From the NCBI GenBank assembly GCA_019636655.1, contig JAHBXB010000001.1, forward strand, positions 620,001 to 684,000: DNA of 64,000 bases. Direction: 5' to 3'. Below are positions 33,128 to 42,068 of the stretch, one piece after another. The first letter of the stretch is position 1. Every line of letters starts with the position of its first letter. A program made the translations under genes and the position numbers. This DNA comes from Phycisphaeraceae bacterium (GTDB lineage: Bacteria; Planctomycetota; Phycisphaerae; Phycisphaerales; UBA1924). The notes beneath the pieces are model-generated. The model was not told where the DNA came from, did not search any database, and saw only the letters and a list, made by a program, of their open reading frames with translations.

Positions 33128-33964
33128 GTGTCCAAGAATCTGAAGAGCCGAAACGTGATTGTCGTTGTTTCCGCCACCGTTCTGGTCGCGGGCCTTGGCG
33201 TGTCCGCCGCCAGCGCGGATGTCTTGTGGAACAACGGCAGCATGGTCACGCGTCCGGGACAAGGTCTCGGAGGAGCGGATGTCAGTGAGGCCTCGCAGAG
33301 CAACAACCGCGTCGGCATTAACTCGTTTCGGGTGCCATCCAACGGTCTGCAAGACGCGAAGGTCGCCGATGATTTCACAGTTCCCGCTGGGGGTTGGACT
33401 GTTGCAGGGATCACCGGGTATGCGCAGATGAGCTCGTCGTATTCGAGTCCGCCCTCGGTCTCTCCGATTACTAGCGTGCTGTTCCAACTCTGGAGTGCAT
33501 CGCCCTCCGATGCAAACGACCCTGGCGCGGTCATCGCGAGTAGCACGACGATTTTGAGCAATGAGTGGTCGGGGGTTTACCGCATCAGGAACGGGTTCTC
33601 AGTCACGACTTCCAATCTGCCAGTGTGGGCTGTCACGGCGGACTTCGGCGGCCTGACACTGGCTCCGGGTAACTATTGGGTGTCGTTCAATTTTCAAGGC
33701 ACAAGCCCAACGGGAGGCACGACAGGTACTACACCATTTGTGATGGCCATCGACGGCACTGGTGCCCCGGTGAACGTCGACGGGAACGGACGCGAGTGGA
33801 CGATGACGTCAGAAGGCACGAGTGGATGGAGCCAGACCCAACTGGGCACGCCAGTGCAGGGCGTCGAGTATCCGTTCATCGTGAGCGGGACACCTGCTCC
33901 GGCACCGGGAGCAGCGACCCTGCTCGGTCTCGCTGGCCTGGCGATGGCGAGACGTCGCCGCTAG
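33128..33964 (+). CDS. Exported protein with PEP-CTERM-like tail (paralogue of the gene at 22.8 kb)
   Basis: The 278-residue protein starts at a GTG with GAGGGAG upstream. It has a signal peptide (KNLKSRNVIVVVSATVLVAG...ASA), a beta-rich body and the tail PAPGAATLLGLAGLAMARRRR, a PEP-CTERM-like sorting signal. The body shares VLWNNGSMVTRPG and DDFTVPAGGWTVAGIT with the protein at 22804. Its role is unknown; proteins of this build are exported and anchored or processed by the exosortase system. It lies about 170 bases before another exported protein gene. Confidence 0.8.
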   Translation: MSKNLKSRNVIVVVSATVLVAGLGVSAASADVLWNNGSMVTRPGQGLGGADVSEASQSNNRVGINSFRVPSNGLQDAKVADDFTVPAGGWTVAGITGYAQMSSSYSSPPSVSPITSVLFQLWSASPSDANDPGAVIASSTTILSNEWSGVYRIRNGFSVTTSNLPVWAVTADFGGLTLAPGNYWVSFNFQGTSPTGGTTGTTPFVMAIDGTGAPVNVDGNGREWTMTSEGTSGWSQTQLGTPVQGVEYPFIVSGTPAPAPGAATLLGLAGLAMARRRR

Positions 33965-34136
33965 GCAATGGGGGGAGTTCGCGTAGCCAAGCCGCTGGCC
34001 AGTCGACCGATTCGATGGGTCCAGCGCATTGGACACTCGCACGCAGAGTGTGAACGGTCATAGCGTGAGGCAACTAGAGAACATGCCTAACCATACGTCC
34101 ATTATGCACGTGATCATACAACGGAGATATTGTGCC

Positions 34137-36443
34137 ATGCGGTCGAGTAAGCACTGCCACGTGATGATGTCCCGCCTTGCAACACAAGTCGTAATCGCCG
34201 TGACTACACTGACAGTTGCTGTGCCCACATACGCACAGTACGTGAGTGACACTCTCTCCACGTGGGGCGGACCCATCAACTGCTTCCTCAAGGTTGGCAA
34301 TGTCGCCTACTGCGGCATCGGCTCGCGGCTCGTCGTGTTGGATCTGTCCGACGAAGCAAACATCCACGAGCTCGGCTCGGTCACGTTCCAGGGGTGCATA
34401 ACTGATGTGGTCGTCCGCGGCTCCTACGCCTACGCCTGCGGCCGGGCCGAGACTTGTCTGATGAACGTCGTCGACATCGCCAACCCCGCCTCCATGTCCA
34501 TCGTGTGGCAGGCGTCGTATGGCCCAACCGCCGTGCGGAGTCCGAAGAAATTGCAGGTCTACAGCAACACCCTCTTTGTGAACGGCGCCGGCGGCCTGGA
34601 TGCCTACGACCTCTCCAATCCCGCCGCGCTCGACAATGGGGTGCACGTCAACCTTCCGAGGCCCGTGCAGGACCCAACCGTGTCTGTGGCGGACTTTGAG
34701 GTTGCGGGCGACCTCTTGTACGTCGGTGATGAGAACAACCGCCTTATGGTCTACGACCTCCACCCCGCCGACCCCACGCATCCGACATTCCGCGGCCAGT
34801 GCTCGATCCAGAACGATTCGGACGCGCAATGTCGACACTTGGCGGTCAACGGGACCCGCGTGGTGCTCACTTCTAACTGGCAGTGGCGCGACGGGATCAA
34901 CACCGGATCATCCCACAACACAGTGACGATGTTCGACGTGGCCAATCCTTCAGCACCCGTCCCTCTCGGGACGTTAGATGACTTCTACATCGGCTGGGGC
35001 GTGGCGTTACGGGGGAACCTGGCTATCGTGGCCGACTGGTATCCGTTGCCTGCCCAGCCGCAGTACACGCCTTTGACTCAGCTCAAGGGCTTGGCCATTG
35101 TCGATTTCGCGAACCCTTTGAGCCCAACCACTGTGGGCACATACAACACCGACCACAGCTCCATGTACGACGCGAAGGTGATTGGCGATCGCGCCTACGT
35201 GCTCGACGTGGGCCAAGGCTTGGTCGTGCTGGATATCTCGGACCCTGCGAATCCCGTGCGTGTTGGCGGTTACTACTCGCCCGGTCACCTCGGTCAGATG
35301 ACCAAGGTCGGCGACCTCTTGTATGTCGCCGATGTTTGGAACGGCTTCACCATCCTGAACGTATCTAATCCCGCGGCGCCGAGCGTGGTGGGGGTGTATC
35401 GCAGCGTCGGCGACATCCGCCACCAGAATAACTGGATGGTCGCCGTGCACGGGAACCTTGCGTACCTCGCCGCGGGCTACGGCGGCATCCAGGTCGTGGA
35501 TGTCTCCAATCCCGCCAACCCCACGCTGGTGACGCAATACACCGGCACATCGGGCGCAGCACCTGCGAGTGTGCAGGCGCTCGAAGTCGATGGAAGCGTC
35601 CTGCACACCGTACAGGCTCGGTTCGAGGCGCTCACGTGCAGCTTCTCGGCGCCTACGTACGTCAACTACGACCTCTCTGCCGGACCCCAGAGTCTCAGTG
35701 TGTTGGGCTACGGGTGCCTCAACAACGCGGCGCAAAAGCTCATGACCCGATCCGGGATCACTTTTACGTCGTACGCCCAGTCGCCAATCGACGATCGCGA
35801 TCCTGCGAATCCGGCATTGAGACCCTCGTTGCCGCTCATCACATCGCCTGATCTCAGCCGCGTGGACGACATCGCGATCGACGGCGACTACCTCTACGTG
35901 GCCAACGACAGCAGCGGGAACGGCTATCCGGTGACCATCTTCGATATCAGCGACCCCCTTTCGCCGGTGCGACTGGGCATGGCCACGAACTTCGCCTACA
36001 ACCGCCACGCCGTGGCGGCGTCGGGGAACTGGGCGTTCTCGTCGGACTCCGGCTACCTGTACGTGCTCAACGTCACGAATAGAGCGGCGCCTTCGCTTGA
36101 GTTCGCAAGCCCTACTGGCGGCGGCACGAACCTCTTGGCCGAAACGGGCCCGAGTGGCTTGCCCATCATTTACTCGACGTCAACGGGCGATTACAGCCCC
36201 AGCGGTGCCGTGTACACCTTCCAAGGCCTGAAGGTCCGCCGTTTGCGCTGCAAGGCCGACTTCGACGGCAACGGAGAAATCGCGCCCGCCGACATTGCGT
36301 CATTCGTCAATGCCTGGCTCAACGGCCTGAACACCGGTGGCCTTGCGGCCGACTTCGACGGGAACGGGCGCGTCGAGCCCGCCGACATTGCGGCGTTCAT
36401 TAACACCTGGCTCAATGGCCTGCAGACAGGATGCCATGTGTGA
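34137..36443 (+). CDS. Secreted LVIVD-repeat protein with C-terminal dockerin pair
   Basis: The 768-residue protein has a signal peptide (start at 34137, GGAG upstream; hydrophobic core VVIAVTTLTVAVPTYAQ) and a body of repeated blades of the kind LLYVADVWNGFTILNVSNPAAPSVV and AYVLDVGQGLVVLDISDPANP, the LVIVD-type propeller. The last 65 residues are two calcium-binding dockerin-like loops, CKADFDGNGEIAPADIASF and AADFDGNGRVEPADIAAF, each followed by a WLNGL helix. This end is typical of planctomycete surface proteins, which are thought to attach or assemble through it. The function of the propeller is unknown; it resembles choice-of-anchor proteins. Confidence 0.88.
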   Translation: MRSSKHCHVMMSRLATQVVIAVTTLTVAVPTYAQYVSDTLSTWGGPINCFLKVGNVAYCGIGSRLVVLDLSDEANIHELGSVTFQGCITDVVVRGSYAYACGRAETCLMNVVDIANPASMSIVWQASYGPTAVRSPKKLQVYSNTLFVNGAGGLDAYDLSNPAALDNGVHVNLPRPVQDPTVSVADFEVAGDLLYVGDENNRLMVYDLHPADPTHPTFRGQCSIQNDSDAQCRHLAVNGTRVVLTSNWQWRDGINTGSSHNTVTMFDVANPSAPVPLGTLDDFYIGWGVALRGNLAIVADWYPLPAQPQYTPLTQLKGLAIVDFANPLSPTTVGTYNTDHSSMYDAKVIGDRAYVLDVGQGLVVLDISDPANPVRVGGYYSPGHLGQMTKVGDLLYVADVWNGFTILNVSNPAAPSVVGVYRSVGDIRHQNNWMVAVHGNLAYLAAGYGGIQVVDVSNPANPTLVTQYTGTSGAAPASVQALEVDGSVLHTVQARFEALTCSFSAPTYVNYDLSAGPQSLSVLGYGCLNNAAQKLMTRSGITFTSYAQSPIDDRDPANPALRPSLPLITSPDLSRVDDIAIDGDYLYVANDSSGNGYPVTIFDISDPLSPVRLGMATNFAYNRHAVAASGNWAFSSDSGYLYVLNVTNRAAPSLEFASPTGGGTNLLAETGPSGLPIIYSTSTGDYSPSGAVYTFQGLKVRRLRCKADFDGNGEIAPADIASFVNAWLNGLNTGGLAADFDGNGRVEPADIAAFINTWLNGLQTGCHV

Positions 36444-36774
36444 GAGCGCTGGTGGCGGCGGAGTGGCGGTGTTGGATGTGGTTCGCCCGTACTTGCCGTG
36501 TGCCTAATCATCGCGTCACGGGATGACACGAGTCTTGCAGGGCATGAATTCCTGCACCTGGCTCTCCGTACCGGTTCCGGTCGTCCATGAGGACCTCACC
36601 TACGGATGGCGCCGCTTGGGTCTACGCCGGCCGGCAGTGGTCCAAGGAAGACACCGCCGCATCGCATAGCGGGGGCGGAAGGACATACGAGGGCGTTGGC
36701 AGCTGGCGGCGCGACAACTCCTCACCCTTCCCGCCTCTTCTCTCCGGTAACCCTCCGAGCGATTCCTCAGTCTG
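36444..36774. other. Intergenic region, no gene recognised
   Basis: About 330 bases separate the dockerin protein from the next gene. Short open frames are present without ribosome sites. No repeats or strong hairpins were noticed. Confidence 0.3.
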
Positions 36775-37281
36775 ATGACTTCGACGCTGCCCTCCCCAAC
36801 GCCTGCACCCGTCGTCGTTGCACCGAGCCCGGGAGCGACGTCAGCGCTCTCTGATGGGTCGCACCGAGTCGTCACGGTTGGCTTCGGATCGCCAGCCGAC
36901 GCAGTCGCTTGGTTCTACGTCGCCCGAGACCCGCACCCTGGGATCACCATCGTCTGCGTCGGCGATGACCCCGGCGATCTGCTCGGGATGCTCCGCCATC
37001 GTCGCCGGGCCCCAAACTTGATCGTGATCGACGCCCGCACTCGCCTCGGCGCGGCGACGCTCGCTGCGTCGTCCCTCCGATCCCGCGGGTTCTCCGGCGC
37101 CATGCTGGGTGTGGTACCGGTCCGTGAGAACGGGGGTGGGCTCGCGGCTCGGCAGCTGATCCGTGCCGGGTGCAACTGCTGCACGAGCCAGACGCTCTGT
37201 CCATCGGACCTCGGCTTGTTGACCGATCTGCCGGCCGAGTGGCGGGCCAAGGGGTCGCTGTTCGCCAAGCTGATCAGGTAG
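36775..37281 (+). CDS. Uncharacterised protein, receiver-like fold suspected
   Basis: The 168-residue protein alternates strands and helices: RVVTVGF, ITIVCVGDDPGDLLGMLRHRR, NLIVIDARTRLGAATLAASSLRSRGF, GAMLGVVPV, then RQLIRAGCNCCTSQTLCPSDL. The order and the central VIDAR look like a response-regulator receiver or related alpha/beta fold, but the acidic pocket is incomplete, so it may be a pseudo-receiver. The CNCC and C-P-S-D segments are unusual. The same domain recurs at the start of the next gene's product, where it is fused to a pseudopilin. The function is unknown. Confidence 0.7.
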   Translation: MTSTLPSPTPAPVVVAPSPGATSALSDGSHRVVTVGFGSPADAVAWFYVARDPHPGITIVCVGDDPGDLLGMLRHRRRAPNLIVIDARTRLGAATLAASSLRSRGFSGAMLGVVPVRENGGGLAARQLIRAGCNCCTSQTLCPSDLGLLTDLPAEWRAKGSLFAKLIR

Positions 37282-37769
37282 CCGCCGATACGAGTCGATT
37301 CGGATCGAGACCCGCGACTCTTGCTCGACTAGCGCCTTCTATCACCACCACGGCTTCACCACGGCGCCGCAAGGCCAACGCCGCGACCTTCGATTGTTGA
37401 GTCACCACCACCGTTCTCTTCCTCGATCGCTTTAGATTCGTTGACGCCGAGCGTATTGCTGACGATCGCTCGCGGCGGAAGGCTCGATAGAGCAGTGTCC
37501 GTATCGGCACGTGGTTGTTCAAGCTGGTCCTCTTTTCGACCCCGGAGTACACCTCCCTCCAGGGAGCCCACCCGTCGCTTACGCGACGCGGCGTGGTGGG
37601 CTTGGCACGGGAACCCCGCCGCTCCACGCGGGCGGCGGGGTCTCTTCCAGATCACGCCCGCCCCACCGACCGCCCCAAGGCGAGCGGCCAACGGAGTGCG
37701 GGGCGGGCAGTCAGGGAGGACGCCGGGCCGAGACGCTCGGCGTTCTTTGTGAAGGGCAGGGCAGCATCC
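37282..37769. other. Intergenic region upstream of the fusion gene
   Basis: About 490 bases lie between the receiver-like gene and the chosen start of its fused paralogue. The frame of the downstream gene is open back to 37515, so its N-terminus could be longer, but the upstream part does not read like protein. A GTG at 37749 is an alternative start. Confidence 0.3.
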
Positions 37770-39296
37770 ATGGACCAGACACTGCCGCAGCAAGGATTCC
37801 ACCCCGCTCCCCCCACCTGTCGAACAGCCCGCTGCCGGGGCAGCCGCGTGGCAACGCTCGGACCCGGACCGCAGAGCTCGTCAGTCGCTTGGTTCTACAT
37901 CGGGCCCTCGCGCACCTCGCGCCGGGGTGTGACGATCGTGCACACTACCAGTGAGGATCGGGGCGGGACCACCGAGGCGAGCGTGCTCGGCATGCTGCGC
38001 AACCGCGGCCGCACGCCGGCTCTGGTGATCATCGACGCCCGCGCCCTCCCCGGCCGCGCCCTGCTCGCCGCCTCGTCGCTGCGGGCCTACGGCTACCGCG
38101 GCGACATGCTGGGCCTAGTCCCCTCCGGGCCCACCGGTCACCCGACCGAGCGCCAGCTCCTCGCAGCCGGCTGCGACTGGTGCACGGGCTCATCGCTGTG
38201 CCCGTCCGAGGTGGCCTCGCTGCTGCATGATCCTTCGGGGGGACCCAGCACCGGACTCCGCCTACGCGAGCGCGCCCGCGTGCACGGCGGCGCTCCCGGT
38301 CATTGCGGGTTCACGCTCGTAGAGCTATTGGTAGTGATCGCGGTGGTCGCGGTCCTGATCAGCCTGCTGGCGCCTGCGATCTCCGGGGCACGTCTGGCGG
38401 GCCGCAGGTGCGTCAGCGCCGCCAACCTCCACTCGCTCTATGGCGTCCACGCGGCGTACTGGAACGAGCATAAGGACTCGCTCCTCAATCCCTTCGACGC
38501 GGGCACTCCCACGATGTACCCCGGGCTGCAGACGCTCACGGGCCCGGTTGCCTGGTCAACAGTGATCGCCCCGTGCACCTCTCAGACCGCGTCGCCAGGG
38601 GGGCTAACGATTTGGGACGCAAGTCGAACGACCGAGGCGTACTGCCACATCTGGGGCTCGTACGTCGCCGACTATCTGGAAGGGATTGACGACGGACCGG
38701 CGTGGATGCGCGATCCCTCCGACCCGGTCCTGGCTCAGCGAACGGCGGAGCTGCGTGCGTCGTCCTGGCCCCAGAACCTTCGCCTGTACGACACCTCCTA
38801 CTGGTACCCGCCTGTGTTCTGGCTCAAGAGCGAGCGGTACCAGTCCGAGACGTTCGTCCCGATCGGACCAGCGCCGGGCGAGTCGCAGTGGCTGGCACGC
38901 CACACCATCTCTTCGGTGCCGATGTCCTCCCACAAGGCTCTGCTGTTCGAGCGGATGGACTGGTCGGGGAGGCGGCCGGTCCAATGGAACAACCTCAGGG
39001 CCAGGCCGCAGGTCGCGTTCGTCGACGGGAGCGTGTCGGTGGTCACCATGGCGGACGTGCACGCGCTGGCGGAGTCCGCCCACCCGAACGTGACTGGCAC
39101 ATTTCGCCCCAGCGGGTATTTCGATCCGGCGGCGGACTTCGCGCAGACCTGGCTGATCGGGCCTCCCGTGGGCCCCAGCGACGGGACCGACCCCTACGAG
39201 ACCGGCGGCGCTCCCTACGCGGGGACAACGGCCTGGCGGCAGTACCTCTACGCCACCCGCAAGGGTGTTGGCGGGATGGATGTGGGGAAGCGATGA
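37770..39296 (+). CDS. Receiver-like domain fused to a type IV pseudopilin
   Basis: The 508-residue product has two parts in one frame. Residues 35-155 resemble the protein encoded just upstream (VAWFYIG, SVLGMLRNRGRTPALVIIDARALPGRALLAASSLRAYGYRGDMLGLVP, AGCDWCTGSSLCPSE). At 180-207 is a prepilin motif, G180/FTLVELLVVIAVVAVLIS, with Glu185 at the conserved fifth position, and then a planctomycete-type pseudopilin body that includes a FVDGSVSVV segment. Normal prepilin leaders are under about 30 residues; here 180 residues precede the cleavage Gly. A GTG at 38280 would give a 10-residue leader, so an internal start is an alternative reading. The stop overlaps the next start (ATGA). Confidence 0.75.
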   Translation: MDQTLPQQGFHPAPPTCRTARCRGSRVATLGPGPQSSSVAWFYIGPSRTSRRGVTIVHTTSEDRGGTTEASVLGMLRNRGRTPALVIIDARALPGRALLAASSLRAYGYRGDMLGLVPSGPTGHPTERQLLAAGCDWCTGSSLCPSEVASLLHDPSGGPSTGLRLRERARVHGGAPGHCGFTLVELLVVIAVVAVLISLLAPAISGARLAGRRCVSAANLHSLYGVHAAYWNEHKDSLLNPFDAGTPTMYPGLQTLTGPVAWSTVIAPCTSQTASPGGLTIWDASRTTEAYCHIWGSYVADYLEGIDDGPAWMRDPSDPVLAQRTAELRASSWPQNLRLYDTSYWYPPVFWLKSERYQSETFVPIGPAPGESQWLARHTISSVPMSSHKALLFERMDWSGRRPVQWNNLRARPQVAFVDGSVSVVTMADVHALAESAHPNVTGTFRPSGYFDPAADFAQTWLIGPPVGPSDGTDPYETGGAPYAGTTAWRQYLYATRKGVGGMDVGKR

Positions 39297-40387
39297 CGCC
39301 GCGTCGCGCGTTCCATCCCGATTTCGTGGAGCACATGCGGGTTCATGAGGGCTGGCCGCTGACGGAGCGGATCGCAGAGGTGGTGAAGGCCAGGGGCCGG
39401 TTCATCCAGCAGGGGATGTACACGAAGCTCAAGAACGGCGAGCCCGGCACGCGGCGGCAGATCGGGGTCATCATTTCGTACATCCGAGCGCCGGAGCAGC
39501 GCGTGGACCGGGAGCGGAGGGTCCTGGACGACTTCCTCCGGAGCCGCGGCGTGGCGGATGCGGCCTCGACTAGCGATGCGAAGGTCATTGAAATCGTCAG
39601 TGTGCCGGCGCCGCCGGCGACCGGAGTGGGCGGCATCGAGCTCTACAACCGGATCTTCGACCGCATCCTGTTCCCCCTCAGTTACGTGAGGCTCTTCGAG
39701 ACCGAGGAGCAGGTCTGCGAGGCGGTCCGCTGGATGTTTGTCGAGGCGGGCCGGCAGACCACCCCGGGCCGCAGGCTCGGGACGCTGGACGCCAGCCTGC
39801 GCGGCCAGGAGCGGGTCGGCATGCGGATGGCCGAGTACGAGCGGCTGGCGGCAAGCTGGTGGCGGCGGTGCCGGTGGACCGTGATCAAGGTCGTGGGCAC
39901 CCGCAAGTCCGTCGGCATGTGCATCATGCTCCCCGTGAAGCCCGAGTGGTACGACCTGGTGCGATCCGGAAGCAAGCGGACGTACGAGTGCGGCCTCGAC
40001 GATCTGCAGTTCCCATCGGCGCATCTGATCGCGGAAGGGGCGGCGATGAAACCCTCCGAGGTCGGCGTGGCCGAGGAACACAACCCGCGGTGCCTGGACA
40101 TGGCGATGATCTGCCAGTCGGCGTGGCTCTCCCGCGTGGCCGGCTTCGGGGAGGATGTGCCCGTGCGGTGGCTGACCTTCAAGGGCACCCCGAAGAACAC
40201 CAAGCGGGCCCTGTCGTTCGGCTTCAAGCCGACCGGGACCTCGCAGCGGGACATGGGGATCGAGTTCCTGGAACGGACGATCGACCTGGAGGAGGACGAT
40301 CGCGACGCACGGGTCGTCGGCGTCATCCGGCGGCTGCAGCGGCGGCTGGAGAAGGTCTACGGCGACACGGACTGTCCGACCGGGTGA
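39293..40387 (+). CDS. Uncharacterised protein coupled to the pseudopilin fusion gene
   Basis: The 364-residue protein starts in an ATGA overlap with the preceding stop. The first 80 residues (FIQQGMYTKLKNGEPGTRRQIGVIISYIRAPEQR) look like a small DNA-binding or adaptor domain. The remainder has VGMCIMLPVKPEWYDLVRSGSKRTYECGLDDLQF and a conserved-looking WLTFKGTPKNTKRALSFGFKPTGTSQRDMG, perhaps an acetyltransferase-like or other alpha/beta fold. I do not recognise the family. The next gene begins seven bases on, so the two may act together. Confidence 0.65.
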   Translation: MTPRRAFHPDFVEHMRVHEGWPLTERIAEVVKARGRFIQQGMYTKLKNGEPGTRRQIGVIISYIRAPEQRVDRERRVLDDFLRSRGVADAASTSDAKVIEIVSVPAPPATGVGGIELYNRIFDRILFPLSYVRLFETEEQVCEAVRWMFVEAGRQTTPGRRLGTLDASLRGQERVGMRMAEYERLAASWWRRCRWTVIKVVGTRKSVGMCIMLPVKPEWYDLVRSGSKRTYECGLDDLQFPSAHLIAEGAAMKPSEVGVAEEHNPRCLDMAMICQSAWLSRVAGFGEDVPVRWLTFKGTPKNTKRALSFGFKPTGTSQRDMGIEFLERTIDLEEDDRDARVVGVIRRLQRRLEKVYGDTDCPTG

Positions 40388-40393
40388 ACTCGC

Positions 40394-41110
40394 ATGGACT
40401 ACGAACGAGAACAGCGAGCGCTCGTGGCCCGGCTCAACCGAGAATGCCGGGAGGGCTGGTACTCCGGGGAGGTAGCCGCCTCCCCAGCCGATTTCGAGGC
40501 AGACCAGCGGGTGTTCTTGGCGATCGTCGCCGTGCCCCCGATCGGCGTACTTGAACAAATCCGCTCGAACCAGAGAAGGCTGGCGGCCCTGCACGATCGG
40601 GCGTACCGGGTCCCGGAGCGGGCATGGCACCTGACCATCAAGAGCGTCCGCACGATCAGTGATCCTCCGTCATTCACGGAGGATCAAGCGGAGCTGGTTC
40701 TGGGAATGATGGACCGCGTCGTGCCCCGGCATCGGCCCATTTCACTCCGGCTGACCGAGGTCCTGTGCACACCGACGAGCGCCGGCATCGCCGCATTCTC
40801 GGGACCTGAGCTGGGGCGTCTGGTCGCCGACTTGGACTGCGGTCTGCGGGAAGTCGGCGTCCCCGACAACAAACGGCACGCTTCGACGGGTGTGCACTTC
40901 ACGAACCTGACGCTGCTCCGGTTCGCGGCGATTCCCACGGATTGGGATCGACTCACGTGCGAGCCGGTGGAGCCCGTTGAGCTTGAGGTCACCCAGGTGC
41001 AGCTCGTCTCGGCGAACCTGGCGTACTCGCCGGGCAGAACAGTCGTTCACGGGCGGGTGGAACTGGGGTCTACCGGGATGGCGAACGGCTCGGATCGGGA
41101 GCGGACGTGA
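40394..41110 (+). CDS. 2H phosphoesterase family protein (RNA ligase/cyclic phosphodiesterase-like)
   Basis: The 238-residue protein has two H-x-T/S motifs about 90 residues apart: HLT at 79-81 (AWHLTIKSV) and HFT at 168-170 (GVHFTNLTLLRF). These are the signature of 2H phosphoesterases, which cut or join 2'-5' or cyclic phosphodiester bonds. The opening FLAIVAVPPIGVLEQI is a usual first strand and helix of the family. Bacterial members act on RNA ends; some phage members destroy cyclic nucleotide signals used in defence. Which applies here is unknown. It follows the preceding gene after six bases. Its end overlaps the end of an ankyrin gene on the other strand. Confidence 0.78.
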   Translation: MDYEREQRALVARLNRECREGWYSGEVAASPADFEADQRVFLAIVAVPPIGVLEQIRSNQRRLAALHDRAYRVPERAWHLTIKSVRTISDPPSFTEDQAELVLGMMDRVVPRHRPISLRLTEVLCTPTSAGIAAFSGPELGRLVADLDCGLREVGVPDNKRHASTGVHFTNLTLLRFAAIPTDWDRLTCEPVEPVELEVTQVQLVSANLAYSPGRTVVHGRVELGSTGMANGSDRERT

Positions 41111-41537
41111 CCCGCTGGACCCAGGGCCTTCTGTCCGCCCGACACACCCCGCCCGCCCGGGCGAGCAGCACGGCCGCGGGTTCGTACTCCGCCCCGGCCG
41201 CGAGGTCGAGCGGCGTGGTGCCGCGGCTGTCCTTGGCGTTCACATCGGCCCCGGCCCGGATGAGGTTGTCGATGGCCGCGGCAGACGTCTCGCTGGAGCC
41301 GATCGCGGCGTAGTGGAGGGGTGTGCGGCCGATGTCGTCGCGGGCGTCGGGCGAGGCCCCGTGCTGGATGAGCAGGGCAATGTACTCGGGCTGCCCGAGC
41401 ATGGCGGCCAGGTGGATCGGCTGCACGGCCTCCCCGCGACCTGTGGGGTCAGCCCCACGCTCGAGCAGCTTCGTCAGCGCCGCGATGTCGCGGCGGACGA
41501 TCGCCGCCGCGATCGATTGGTTGTCGTCATCCTCCAT
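41070..41537 (-). CDS. Ankyrin-repeat protein
   Basis: The 155-residue protein has three to four ankyrin repeats: DIAALTKLLERGADPTG, QPIHLAAMLGQPEYIALLIQHGASPDARD, GRTPLHYAAIG...IDNLIRAGADVNAKD, and GTTPLDLAAGAEYEPAAVLLARAGG. The TPLHYAA and GADVNAKD signatures are clear. No signal peptide is seen. Ankyrin proteins of this size bind other proteins; the partner is unknown. It converges with the 2H phosphoesterase gene, with 41 overlapping bases at the ends. Confidence 0.82.
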   Translation of the reverse strand: MEDDDNQSIAAAIVRRDIAALTKLLERGADPTGRGEAVQPIHLAAMLGQPEYIALLIQHGASPDARDDIGRTPLHYAAIGSSETSAAAIDNLIRAGADVNAKDSRGTTPLDLAAGAEYEPAAVLLARAGGVCRADRRPWVQRVTSAPDPSRSPSR

Positions 41538-41791
41538 GAAGTCCTCCCACAGTTGCTGTGATGCTGCATGGGTCCGTGCATAGCACAGCCCGGGAGCGTT
41601 GTCAGCACAATTCGTGAGTCAAGGGAAGCGGCCCATCCCCATCTGTCCCCTCCCAAGCGCGGCAGCGCGGGCGCGGTGACCCAAGCCGCGCTCGACCCAT
41701 CTCGTTTGAACCTGCAGGCAAGGCCGTAGGTGTGGTCGGGAGGGCCGGGGGGCGACGGGGTTCACCGCCGCTTGAGCCCAGGAGCCTTCCG
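41538..41791. other. Intergenic region
   Basis: About 250 bases hold the ankyrin gene promoter on the left and lead to the small gene of the transfer region on the right. No repeat or RNA gene was noticed. Confidence 0.3.
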
Positions 41792-41983
41792 ATGCTGCCG
41801 CGCCTGTTCCAGTCCATCGCCCCCCGTCGTCTGACCAACTCGGCCCAGGCGGTCGCGTATGTGTGCGTGTGCCCGAGCCTGATGCCGCCGCCGCTGCCCG
41901 ACTGGGAGTGGATCCTTCAGGCCGGCCGGGCCGCGCTCGACCGCGGGCTGGAGCTGCTCAGGCTCCGCCGCCGGAGGCCGTAG
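41792..41983 (+). CDS. Small protein before the parB-like/coupling protein operon
   Basis: The 63-residue frame has a good AGGAG ribosome site seven bases upstream of its ATG. It reads MLPRLFQSIAPRRL, a Cys pair in VAYVCVCPSLMPPP, and a helix DWEWILQAGRAALDRGLELLRLRRRRP. I do not recognise it. The ribosome site and the position about 85 bases before the parB-like gene support it as a real gene of the element. Confidence 0.5.
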   Translation: MLPRLFQSIAPRRLTNSAQAVAYVCVCPSLMPPPLPDWEWILQAGRAALDRGLELLRLRRRRP

Positions 41984-42068
41984 CCCTCGCAGACACCCGC
42001 ACCCCCACCACCACGGGTGCGCTCCACCCCACACCCATCACCACCACTTTCGCCTGGAGGAACCCGCC

